Shown here piece after piece: positions 9,270 through 19,020 of a stretch of DNA of 64,000 bases (its first letter is position 1; each line of letters starts with the position of its first letter). Source of the DNA: Chrysopilus asiliformis (lineage: Eukaryota; Arthropoda; Insecta; Diptera; Rhagionidae); NCBI GenBank assembly GCA_964034945.1, contig OZ035960.1, forward strand, positions 107,355,933 through 107,419,932, written 5' to 3'. The notes under the pieces were generated by a model. It made no database searches and was not told the DNA's origin. It worked only from the letters and a program-made list of their open reading frames with translations. The translations under genes were made by a program, and so were the position numbers.

Positions 9270-10874
9270 ATGGAACGCACGCCGATGCAACGAAACACTT
9301 TACGAGGTCGTTCAGCCTCTAATCGAGTTTTAAGGTCACAAGCAAACGCTCAATTTAATGCTGGACCAGCAAATTTAAGAAACGTTGCACCAGCCAATCC
9401 AAATTTGTCCTTACCAGCGATATCTGAAAATAATTTTACGCCCAATACTGGTGCAGGATCTAGAATTCCGACGCCTGCTTTCAATCAAAACCCAAACTCA
9501 GAAGTCAGAAATCCACCTATTGACCGAGTGAGACAGCAGTTGAACTTCGACGAGGCATTAAGATCCCCCAGTAGCGTACAAGGTGCGGCAGCGTTGCCAC
9601 TTGATCTGCCCCCGTGTTATCCAGAAACATCCAGACCATCTCGACCCCCATCCTATCCTGGGATCACACCCGATTCTCCCGGGCGAGCGTCGCAAAATCT
9701 GGTCTGGGATCCTCTATTTGACCCTTTTGTCAACCGCGATCCGTTTTTCAACCGCAACCAAAAATTGCAAGACGATCGGGTGACACAATACCAAAAACAG
9801 TTGGAAGACCAACAAGCAATAATTAAGCGCTTGGAAGAAAGTTTGAAGTTGCAAGCTGATAGAAATCCCCCGAGACCACTCGATTTACCCCTTCCTAATA
9901 CTGGTAATGTTCGGTTGTCGAATAATCAGCCTGAGCGAGTTTTGCCACCCCCTCAAATCGTCAATCAAAGGCCTAGGTCTCCGTCACCAATAAACCAAAG
10001 ACTTCGTTCTCCCTCACCACCTCGCTACCGCGATAGGGAAGAACGGTATTGGCAGCGTAGTCCTCTAGGGAAATGGGGAATCAAATTCGATGGCTCGGAC
10101 AAAGAAATGTTAGTAGAGGAACTGATTTTCCGAGTAGAGGTATTGAGCGAATCTGTGGGTGTGTCCCAAGATCATTTAGCCAAAAATTTCCATCTTTTAC
10201 TATCTGGAGCCGCTGATAAGTGGTATTGGCAATTCATTCGCGAACATCGCCGTCCAGACTGGCCCACACTTCGCTCTGCCTTACGAAGTCATTTCCGAAC
10301 GTACGTCACGGATTACGATATTATTAGCCGCATCGTGAGTCGAAAACAAGGAACGCGAGAGAAATTCGATGATTTTTACACCCACATTAAAGCGTGGCAT
10401 TCGAGGATGGAACAGCCATTGCCTACTAATGAGTTAGTGGTGATGATGAAGAGGAACTTGAACCCTCGGTTAGGGTCTATGATTTTCGCCTCGAATGTCC
10501 GTTCGCTAAACGATTTCCGCGATCAATGTCGTAAAGCGGAACTGTATCTGGAGGATTGTCGCGGATATTTTAATAGACCGGAACCGAGACCAGTCCATGA
10601 ACTAGAGTTGCTCGATCAGAATGATTATGAGAGCGGAAATTTTATCGAAGCTCTTGACCACCGAGCTGCTCGCTCGCGTCGCGTTCCAGCTGACACTACC
10701 TCTTGGGTGTGTTGGAACTGCGATCAGCGTGGTCACGGATACGTCGATTGTCCAACTCCTGTCACCAACTATTTCTGTTTTGGGTGTGGGGCGAAAGGAG
10801 TTGTTAAGCGTTTTTGTGGTAAATGTTCTCCGGGAAACGGGGACAAGGGCGAGACGTCTCGCCCGAAACAATAA
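9270..10874 (+). CDS. gag: Gag polyprotein, copy 2
   Basis: 534 residues, same architecture as the copy 1 protein: Pro/Asn-rich N-terminal half, short charged helix, capsid domain, zinc knuckle CWNCDQRGHGYVDC, then a CX2CX9CX2C cluster. It differs at roughly a dozen residues, mostly in the N-terminal third (for example residues 15, 31, 54, 60-61 and 64) and at residues 212-214, 226 and 362. Differences are clustered, not even. The start is the same ATG, and the end overlaps pol by 52 nt. Confidence 0.92.
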   Translation: MERTPMQRNTLRGRSASNRVLRSQANAQFNAGPANLRNVAPANPNLSLPAISENNFTPNTGAGSRIPTPAFNQNPNSEVRNPPIDRVRQQLNFDEALRSPSSVQGAAALPLDLPPCYPETSRPSRPPSYPGITPDSPGRASQNLVWDPLFDPFVNRDPFFNRNQKLQDDRVTQYQKQLEDQQAIIKRLEESLKLQADRNPPRPLDLPLPNTGNVRLSNNQPERVLPPPQIVNQRPRSPSPINQRLRSPSPPRYRDREERYWQRSPLGKWGIKFDGSDKEMLVEELIFRVEVLSESVGVSQDHLAKNFHLLLSGAADKWYWQFIREHRRPDWPTLRSALRSHFRTYVTDYDIISRIVSRKQGTREKFDDFYTHIKAWHSRMEQPLPTNELVVMMKRNLNPRLGSMIFASNVRSLNDFRDQCRKAELYLEDCRGYFNRPEPRPVHELELLDQNDYESGNFIEALDHRAARSRRVPADTTSWVCWNCDQRGHGYVDCPTPVTNYFCFGCGAKGVVKRFCGKCSPGNGDKGETSRPKQ

Positions 10875-13800
10875 AACCCATCCAATTACAGTCGTCTGAC
10901 CTGCCAGTCTTTCAAGTAGACGAACCTAGCGTCGCTATCCTGAAACGTCCAATAAACTTACCCGAATGTGAAGACTCAAATTACGCCGTTATTCCAAGAA
11001 AGTCGCTGCATGAAAGGAAACGAGAATACGCAGAAGCACGCGCCCGGATTTTTGGCTCGGTGGAAACGTTCACGAGTCATTCAAAAAAACAAAGGCGTGC
11101 GGCTGATCGTATCAAATCGTGGTATAAAAATCTCAAAAATCGAAAAAAGGCCATCGTTTCAAGTATTGTGTCGGTGATGAATGATTTAAGACCCCATGCT
11201 GAAATTCTGTTAAACGGTCATCCTATAGTTGGATTGCTGGATTCAGGAGCTAGCATCAGCTGTCTTGGCAAGAGCTCAGAGGACCTGATAAAAAAATTAA
11301 ACCTTAAATTACATAAAATGAAGTCATCGGTCAAAACAGCTGATGGCTCTCCGCAAACTATATTGGGCTACATAACAACGACAGTGGAATTTCGCGGTAA
11401 ATCAAAACCACTCACCGTATACGTGGTTCCAAGTCTTTCACAGTCATTGTACCTCGGCGTCGACTTTTGGAAGCTTTTCGACATTCTTCCAAAAATGGTG
11501 GAAGAAGTACAGGAGGGAAGCGAGCAGGATGACGAAGGCTTCCATGGTCTGACTCCTGAGGAGACACATCGGCTGAGAAAGATCATCACATGTTTTCCTT
11601 CCAGTGAAACTCTTGGCTTGGGCCATACTTCACTGGAGGAGCATGTGATTGATGTGGGCGGGGCACAACCCATTAAACAACGGCACTATTCGGTGTCACC
11701 AGCTGTGCAGAGGGTGATGTATGACGAACTAGACCGGATGTTAGCGCTAGGGGTGATCGAAGAAAGCGTCTCTCCCTGGAACTCGCCCGTTGTACTAGTC
11801 CGGAAACCAGGCAAAGTTCGTCTTTGCCTGGATTCCCGGAAAGTCAACGGGGTTACAGTGAGAGACGCTTATCCTCTCCCCCACATAGACGGCCTTTTAA
11901 GCCGTCTAGAAGACACGCGCTACATCTCGAGTCTAGATCTGAAGGACGCCTTTTGGCAAATTCCTCTCGAGACTAAGTCTCGAGAGTTGACTGCCTTCAC
12001 TGTTCCTGGTCGCCCTCTGTACCAGTTCACCGTTATGCCGTTTGGGTTGTGCAACGCCCCTCAGCGGATGTGTCGCCTCATGGACAAGGTCATGTCCTTT
12101 ATGTCCGGCGAGCTGCGTCGCTACGTATTCGTCTATTTGGACGATCTGTTAATCGTTTCCCCCACTTTCGAACTACATCTACGTGTCTTATCCGAGGTTT
12201 CCAAAAGTCTACGGCGCGCAAATCTTACCATCAACGTGTCAAAAAGTAAATTTTGCCAAAAAGAGCTACGATACTTGGGCTACATTGTAGGAGATGCTTC
12301 ACTCAAAACGGATCCAACGAAGGTATCGGCCGTAGCAGATTTTCCTACACCAAAATCTGTGAAACAGGTTCGCCGATTTCTCGGCATGACCGGCTGGTAT
12401 CGTCGGTTTGTTCCAAATTTTGCCAGCCTGGCCTCGCCGATGACAGATTGTCTCAAGAAAAGTAACTCTGGTTTTCAGTGGACCCCAGAAGCTCAAATAG
12501 CATTTGACCAGTTGAAGCAAGCCCTTATTTCAGCGCCAATTCTGACTACGCCCGATTTCTCAAAACCATTCCTCATCCAGTGCGATGCCAGCACCACGGG
12601 AGTCGGTGGGGTGCTTTGCCAAGTCGGTGATGATGGGGAAGAGAAGCCAATCGCGTACTTCTCGCAGAAGCTCAATGCTGCACAACGGAATTACAGCATA
12701 ACAGAGCTTGAGTGTTATGCAGCGGTACTATCTGTACGCAAGTTCCGGCCATACGTTGAGGGGCTTCCCTTCTCCATTATCACCGACCACGCGAGCCTTA
12801 AATGGCTAATGGGTCAAAAGGACCTAAGCGGCAGGCTCGCGCGATGGTCATTAAAACTACAAGCCTTTGACTTTTCCATCGTACACAGGAAAGGTAGCCA
12901 ACACGTAGTTCCGGATGCTCTATCACGAGTGTATGCGGACGAAATTACGAGCCCGATGGAGTGTCCGTCCTTGGACGTGGATCTGACTTCTCCAGAATTT
13001 TCTGCTGAAGAGTATCAAGAGTTAGTGTCCACAATTAACAAGGAAGCGGATAGACTCCCGGACTTGTGTATTTCTGACGGCTACGTGTACAAACGGGTTG
13101 ATCCACGCACCGGAGATCCTACGCAAGATGATGAGACTTGGAGACTTTGGATACCGTCGGGATTGACTGCAGCTCTTGTCCAGGCGGCCCATGATCCACC
13201 TTCTTCGGCACACGGCGGTATTGGCAAAACACTGCATCGACTTCGCCAAAGGTACTACTGGCCGAACATGGTAACGCAAGTCAGAAACTACGTACTTAAC
13301 TGTGATATATGCAAGCAGTCCAAAGCTCCAAACGTCACTCTTAGACCGCCAATGGGAGAACAATTAATAGTTGAACGACCTTGGCAGCGGATATATGTAG
13401 ATTTCATGGGACCTTATCCGAGATCATCAGACGGAAACACAATGTTATTCGTGGTACTTGATCAATTCAGCAAGTTCGTACTTTTAAAACCCATGAGTCG
13501 AGCAACTTCCAAATTAGCATTGAAATGTTTAAAAAACGACGTATTTCTTACATATGGCGTCCCAGAAAGTTTAATATCAGATAACGGGTCCCAATTCATT
13601 TCCAAAGAATTTGAAACTTTCCTGAAAACTTACGGCGTTAAGCATATGCGTACTGCTATTCATTCACCGCAAGTGAACGCATCAGAACGGGTGAATCGGT
13701 CAATACTTGCAGCGATTCGAGCTTATACATCGAATAACCATAAAAAGTGGGACTGCCTTATACCCGAAATCGCTTGCGCGCTTCGAACATCGGTGCATAC

Positions 13801-14215
13801 TGCTACTAAACATACACCTTTCTCTATAAATTTTGGTCATGAAATGATACAGCACGGAAATGCCTATGGGATTTTAAAAAAATTGAAAGCTTTGTCTGCA
13901 CCGGATTTAAGAGTAACACCTGCCGATAAAGTACATCTTATCCGCGACCAAATTGGTCAACATCTTGAACAGGCTTATAAACGCTACGCCACCGGGTATG
14001 ATCTACGAACAAGGCCAATCACTTTTGTTGTTGGTCAAGAGATTTTCCGTCGTAACTTTGCACTAAGCGATGCAAGCAAGCACTTTAATGCAAAGCTCGC
14101 TCCAAAGTTTATAAAGTGCAAGGTAGCAAAGGTTATAGGTAATTCCATCTACCAAGTTAAGGATGTTAACGGAAAGTTTACCGGAAATGTCCACGCCAAA
14201 GATTTACGACTTTAA
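10823..14215 (+). CDS. pol: Pol polyprotein (PR-RT-RNase H-IN), copy 2
   Basis: 1130 codons in -1 relative to gag, with all catalytic motifs of the copy 1 protein: DSGAS, LDLKDAF, YLDD, RNase H acidic residues, HHCC and DDE. The pol-frame TAA precedes the ATG here too. Amino-acid changes are few and mostly conservative, while one stretch near the protease has many base changes (11176-11246). The last 300 or so residues are identical to copy 1. The frame looks fully functional. Confidence 0.93.
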   Translation: MFSGKRGQGRDVSPETIKPIQLQSSDLPVFQVDEPSVAILKRPINLPECEDSNYAVIPRKSLHERKREYAEARARIFGSVETFTSHSKKQRRAADRIKSWYKNLKNRKKAIVSSIVSVMNDLRPHAEILLNGHPIVGLLDSGASISCLGKSSEDLIKKLNLKLHKMKSSVKTADGSPQTILGYITTTVEFRGKSKPLTVYVVPSLSQSLYLGVDFWKLFDILPKMVEEVQEGSEQDDEGFHGLTPEETHRLRKIITCFPSSETLGLGHTSLEEHVIDVGGAQPIKQRHYSVSPAVQRVMYDELDRMLALGVIEESVSPWNSPVVLVRKPGKVRLCLDSRKVNGVTVRDAYPLPHIDGLLSRLEDTRYISSLDLKDAFWQIPLETKSRELTAFTVPGRPLYQFTVMPFGLCNAPQRMCRLMDKVMSFMSGELRRYVFVYLDDLLIVSPTFELHLRVLSEVSKSLRRANLTINVSKSKFCQKELRYLGYIVGDASLKTDPTKVSAVADFPTPKSVKQVRRFLGMTGWYRRFVPNFASLASPMTDCLKKSNSGFQWTPEAQIAFDQLKQALISAPILTTPDFSKPFLIQCDASTTGVGGVLCQVGDDGEEKPIAYFSQKLNAAQRNYSITELECYAAVLSVRKFRPYVEGLPFSIITDHASLKWLMGQKDLSGRLARWSLKLQAFDFSIVHRKGSQHVVPDALSRVYADEITSPMECPSLDVDLTSPEFSAEEYQELVSTINKEADRLPDLCISDGYVYKRVDPRTGDPTQDDETWRLWIPSGLTAALVQAAHDPPSSAHGGIGKTLHRLRQRYYWPNMVTQVRNYVLNCDICKQSKAPNVTLRPPMGEQLIVERPWQRIYVDFMGPYPRSSDGNTMLFVVLDQFSKFVLLKPMSRATSKLALKCLKNDVFLTYGVPESLISDNGSQFISKEFETFLKTYGVKHMRTAIHSPQVNASERVNRSILAAIRAYTSNNHKKWDCLIPEIACALRTSVHTATKHTPFSINFGHEMIQHGNAYGILKKLKALSAPDLRVTPADKVHLIRDQIGQHLEQAYKRYATGYDLRTRPITFVVGQEIFRRNFALSDASKHFNAKLAPKFIKCKVAKVIGNSIYQVKDVNGKFTGNVHAKDLRL
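10832..10864 (+). promoter_or_regulatory. programmed -1 frameshift signal, gag-pol copy 2
   Basis: Same arrangement as in copy 1: GGGAAAC at 10832-10838, 8-nt spacer, palindromic stem at 10847-10864. Every base of the signal is conserved between the copies. Confidence 0.85.
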
Positions 14216-16531
14216 AACTTCAATTAAAGTAAATTTTTTGGGTATCCCTAAAAAGGAATCCCGGGGGCTTCACCCCTAAACTAGCGATGGCCGTTCCGCT
14301 TAAGTTCTACTGCGGTAGACCATCTTTTTGATCGTCCTGCGCAAGGCAGTTTCAGGTGCTACAAGTTTTATTGCACCTTCTCCCAATTTTATTCCCCTTC
14401 CCCCTTATTAGCCAATTGGCATTAAATTTTGTCTTGGCATGGATGAGCCAGATGAAAGGAGATGTCGCATACGGTGCGGCTCTTGTAAGCTGCTTGAGTC
14501 TTAGTGGTTAATAGGGTTGTCAGTCACCATATGTAACCCAAGGAGTCTTAGAATGGTAAGACCGAAAGATTGAGTCATCCAATACTTTACCCAGATGTGT
14601 CCATATACTCACCAGTTATGTCAATAATCACCTGCTATGACTTACCTTATATACTCACCTGCTATGACTTACCTGGATATACTCACCTGCTATGACTTAC
14701 CTGGATTTGACGAATTTCACAATTGTCGATTGCCCGGCTAGATTTACAGATCGTGAGACTCTTTTCACAGGGTCGTGGTCGTGCCACACGTTAAGGCACC
14801 CGTCTTATCAACAATCTTTTTTTTCAACATCTTTGCTACCTTTACAGGAACGCAAAGTTGCTGATGGTGTAATGATTGTTACTATGCGAACCTAAAATAT
14901 AAGGGCATCGAAAATTCTGGAACAGACACGGTATTCAAAAATATTACAAAACGATCGATTTGTCGCTAGGCAATAAAATTTCTTTTCTTAAAAAAAGGAA
15001 TCAATGCCAACATAGCGGATCTATCTTTTCAAGGCCACAGAATTTTAAATTTTCAATGGCAAAAATTTCAATCCCGATATAAAATATTTGAAATTTGGCA
15101 GCACGTGTATAGCGGAAATAACAATTTGTTCAAGTTTTGGTCAATCGAACAAAAAGCACTTGCTGTACCAGTCAAACAATAGAGACGAAATTCAATTGTA
15201 TCCTTGCGGCTCGTGGATATCAGTTGCTGGGCGTCGAAGTCAATTTGGCTGCGATCGATCGTCAGTTGGCTTAGAGATTCGATCGAATTTAAAACTGAGG
15301 TCGGAAAAAAAAAAAAACTTTTTATTTTTATGTTCGACGAAGATGTTTTTTTCGTTAAATTCCTTTCGGGACATATGATTTAAGAGAAGTTTCATGCTTT
15401 TTTGAAAGACTCGTTCGCGTGATAAAAACAAAAAATCGAACGCTTCGCATAAAAAAATGAAAGATTTATTCCTCGAATCGCTAAAAATTGGTACATTTCT
15501 AAAAACTTCGAGTAGGGCCGGAAATTCTAATTTATGTTCTCGAGCTCTGCCATTTTTTTTGTAATATAATCAAAAGAATATGATTTCGTTCCATTGAAGT
15601 TAAATTAGGGACCTTAGTGCTGGTTATATCTAAAATGTACAAAACATTGTTACTATTAGCAATAAAAATAAGAAGAAAAAAAGAATAACAAAGTGAAAAT
15701 GTAAACGAAACTTAATTAAATAAAGGATAAAACTAACAAAAAGTGTGATCCGAAATATGTTAAATGAACAAGAAAAAAAAAAGATTTAAGTGTTAAATTT
15801 AAAATTTACAATTATATGCTGTGTTAATTTAAAAAAAAAACTATAATTTACTATATAATATTTGTATAAAAATAAAAATAACACTAAGCGACGTGCAAGA
15901 AATTTTGATTTTTTTTATGTGTTAAACAATTAAATTAAAAGAAGAAACTTGTTGAATTTAAAAAATTAAAGCATTTTGACTAGTGACATAAGATAGAAAG
16001 AAAAGAAGTCAATGTAAGTGAAACAAAAACGGCGTAAAAAATTAAGAATTTACTACGAAAAGGAAAGAATTATAGACCAAACAAGTTACATCGAATTTTT
16101 TTAATTAGAAAAAAAAAATTATTAAAATTCTTAAACTATTAAAACATCGATTATTATCTAAACCTCGGATTAAAATAAATTAAGCTAGTGACAACTCATC
16201 ATTCAAAACATCAATTTTTTTATTAACCATACAACATTGACATGCAGCAGACATAAAAGGATTAATTCATCAATTATCATCTTCAGTTCCGGATTCATTG
16301 TAAGTCTTTTACGCACCTTTTTTTTCTCACCCATATACAACTACGAAGAAATCAACATCCACCATAGAAATCACAGAATGCATTCTCAACACAAATTGCG
16401 CATATTGCAACATTCATCATTTTACAACAATCAACATTCATCATTTCGTGCATCCTAAAATATAAATAATCAAATAGAACGCGAAAAAAAAAGAGAATTA
16501 TACTAACAAAAAAATTATTTATATATTTTTT
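14216..16531 (+). other. long non-coding block 3' of pol, copy 2
   Basis: Counterpart of 5129-7489, 45 bases shorter overall. It carries the same 27-28-bp triple repeat (14628-14705) and the purine run before TGTCGC at 14454-14462. It has no env frame. The stretch about 15090-15950 differs from copy 1 by roughly one base in eight plus indels, by eye. Confidence 0.7.
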
Positions 16532-17433
16532 AAAACAGAATTTTCGTTGAATTAATTTAGTTTTAGTTTATCACAGTAAAATATCACAGATTAGCTCTAG
16601 AATAAGATTTGATCACAGATTTTATCACAATATGTTGAATTAAAAGTTTAGATAATAATAGTGGCCACGATTAGCTGAATAAATTAGGTCTACAATTTAA
16701 GAAATAAAATCAATGGACGTTTTCTTTATTTTGATCCGAAATTAAAAATTATTATTGTTTAAACCTAAATAATGCGAGTTTTCTTTTCTTTTCTCTACAT
16801 AAATTTTAATTTCCACACCACGTTAAAAGGAACGGCTTTAATGCCGAGAAAAGGGTAATGTTTGATATGTTGCAGGTAATCGATATTATGCATTCGTAAA
16901 AATTTTGAGAGGAGATGGAGATGCGAGGGAAGGGCGTCCCGAAGGACGAAATGCAAACCAACGATGATTGATCAACTTTTTTTTCTTTTGTAATTTCTTT
17001 TTTTATCTGGAAACAATGTAACATTTAAATGTGGCATTGAAGTCTAATTTTGGGGTTGGTGAAGTGAGGCTGCTTTACCAACATTTTCGGTTTAGGTCAT
17101 CCTAAATAGGGGTGGGTCAGCTTCCTGTCACCCTCTGTTTCAGCATTTGATTTAAAGATACTTACCTCGATGTCCTTTCCTCAATTTTATTTGGTTGTGG
17201 CTACCTAGAGCAATTAGAGGCCTGAGAACCTCTTCTCCCAAGTTGCTCTGCCACCCCCTTTCAGGCATACCACCCTTATTGTGTGGCGTCTGTAGGAGAA
17301 ACATGACCCCGACCCGCCTCCAAGAGCTAGCAACAGGTATGCCGTTTCTTCACACAGGCTCCGCACCGTGTTCTGTGCAGGACGTGGCCGAGGCGTCACG
17401 AGCCGTACCACAAACACTGTGTCCACCACAATA
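16532..17433 (+). repeat. 3' LTR of copy 2 (at least its 3' part)
   Basis: Matches 7490-8391 without a difference. The element ends at CCACCACA (17430), or up to three bases later, since ATA is shared by chance or as part of the LTR. Host sequence follows. Confidence 0.82.
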
Positions 17434-17507
17434 AAGTTGCAAAGAAAGTTGTAGAGAAAGTTGTAGAAAAAGTTGTGGAGAAAGTTCCTAATTGGGTGCC
17501 ACTGTAA
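17433..17507 (+). repeat. 12-bp in-frame tandem repeat at the retroelement edge, possible 3' end of a coding frame
   Basis: Five degenerate 12-bp units (AAAGTTGTAGAG type) start exactly at the LTR border. Read in phase they encode a repeated K-V-V-E motif followed by KVPNWVPL and TAA at 17505-17507. Lys/Val/Glu repeats of this kind occur in insect secreted and cuticle-like proteins. It could be an exon tail cut off by the insertion, or simple sequence. No upstream host exon is in the window. Confidence 0.3.
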
Positions 17508-17773
17508 GATCTCCCGTTATACCCATTATCCATGATATCAAGTTTGATTATGTAAGAAAATTGTTGTCCCACCGTTGGGTGGATTCAGGTGTGTTTTTGC
17601 TTAAAAATTAATTTATGAAAAAAAAATCATAAATTCAGACAATTTATCATAGGTTTTATACAAGAATTAACATCGATTTCTGCAACAATCCTTAAATCCA
17701 ATAGAAAATTTCATAAAATTTGTGAAAAAAAATTTGCTGTCGTGATATAATTCGCACAACCAAAAAAATTTCA

Positions 17774-17985
17774 TGGTAAGTACACAGAGCTTTTATAAGA
17801 ACAGAGGTTCAAATCATATTGAGCAGCAAAAATATGGCGTGAAATTTGGGAATTTATCATTAGCACAAGCAGAAAAAAGCTTTCGTAAAGCTTTCGAGCT
17901 AATGATAAATTCCCAAATTTCACGCCATATTTTGCTGCTCAATATGATTTGAACCTCTGTTCTTATAAAAGCTCTGTGGTAAGTA
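17774..17985. mobile_element. foldback element (MITE-like), near-perfect hairpin
   Basis: Arms 17783-17864 and 17898-17978 are inverted copies of about 82 bp with one single-base indel, around a 33-base loop. Both sides carry GTAAGTA (17776-17782 and 17979-17985), or TGGTAAGTA if the overlap with the arm is counted, suggesting a 7-9-bp target duplication. Ends are CACAGAGC...GCTCTGTG. A transcript would form a long hairpin RNA. Confidence 0.75.
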
Positions 17986-18364
17986 TATCTACATATTTTA
18001 TAATGGATATTAGCAGTAATGAAAATTTCAGGGCTTGGAACATGTGGCTAAAATAGGTTCTAAGCTCACATTTCAATGATTCAAAATCACGTCTAAATTT
18101 TTATAGGCAATATGAAGATTTTCATAGATATTACGAATTATTTTTCTGAATGTATATTTCGATGCGTTGAGTCGAGCTTCTTGAACAAATTAAGAGACGA
18201 GAATGATCGAGAGTTCCGTTCTCCTTTATTTGCATACAAAATATTAGATAACTAAAGATAAGAAACAACAGAATTTTTCATGGAATTTTTAATATGAATG
18301 AAGAATACTGTGAAGTTATGAATCTTATTGCCGTTTTCACCACCAAAACTTAGCAACTTATGTA

Positions 18365-18923
18365 AAGGGTCTTTCAATAAGGACATAACAATTTTGTATT
18401 TTAATAAAAACGCACCTTAAAACTTTTTTTATGATCTGGCAATGCTAAAAAGTCAGTCAAGGTTGACATTTTTATCATGGTGAAGTTCACGAACGAGCAA
18501 TGCCACACAGCTGGTCAAACAATTGATCTATTGAAGGAAAAGTTCGGTAATCGTGTAATCTCGAGAAATGGTCCGGTCGAATGGCCACCTCGCTCATGCG
18601 ATTTAACGCCGTTGAATTTTTTTTTATGGGGTTATGTTAAGTCGTTGGTTTATGCCAACAAGCCAACAACGTTAGAGGAGCTCAGGAACAATATCGAACG
18701 CGAAATTGCCAATGTTCCGGCCGATATGTGTGGAAGAGTGGTGGAAAATTAGCTCCAAAGAATCAATCAGCAAACGTGCTCGCGGTGGCCATATGAACAA
18801 CATCGAATTTCATACTTAAATGTAACATGCCCACTACACCTGGAATAAATTTCAGCCCGATATCTCAATTATTCTGTGTTTTATTTAAATACAAAGTTGT
18901 TATGTCCTTATTGAAAGACCCGA
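18365..18923 (+). mobile_element. internally deleted mariner-family DNA transposon
   Basis: Inverted ends match perfectly over 25 bp (18367-18391 and 18897-18921) and the element is flanked by TA on both sides (18363-18364 and 18924-18925), as for Tc1/mariner. At about 560 bp it is far shorter than an autonomous mariner. It sits inside a repeat whose uninterrupted relative is at 44170-44296 on the other strand; there the junction reads TTATGTACAACTT with a single TA. Confidence 0.85.
18477..18752 (+). pseudogene. mariner-like transposase remnant (N-terminus joined to C-terminal part)
   Basis: A 91-codon frame. The first eight or so residues (MVKFTNEQ) look like a transposase start. From CHTAGQTIDLL onward the frame resembles the C-terminal third of mariner-family transposases: the sequence after the second catalytic Asp, then WPPRSCDLTPLNFFLWG with the third Asp, then a helical tail ending VVEN. 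The DNA-binding domain and the first two catalytic aspartates are missing, so it cannot be an active enzyme. The reading frame survives across the deletion. Confidence 0.75.
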
Positions 18924-19020
18924 TACAACTTGAATTATTTGAGTCTCAGAATCTGTACGGTTTAAGTAGGCTAACTGCAACTAATTTTTTTGAGAATACT
19001 ACGCGCAAAACAATTTTGTA

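Larger units (their letters stand above)
7490..17433 (+). mobile_element. Ty3/gypsy-type LTR retrotransposon, copy 2 (complete)
   Basis: A complete element: central LTR as its 5' LTR, primer site, leader, gag, pol, non-coding block and 3' LTR ending at 17430-17433. Both frames are intact. The matching 902 bp of its two LTRs show no difference, which points to a very recent insertion or recombination. The left coordinate given is the start of the identical block and may move with the true LTR border. A target duplication cannot be tested because the central LTR abuts copy 1 rather than host DNA. Confidence 0.9.
18330..19020 (+). repeat. dispersed repeat split by the mariner remnant
   Basis: Bases 18330-18364 plus 18924-19020 together match the reverse complement of 44170-44296: CAAAACTTAGCAACTTATGTA on the left, CGGTTTAAGTAGGCTAAC on the right. 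The repeat was present before the transposon inserted. Confidence 0.7.
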
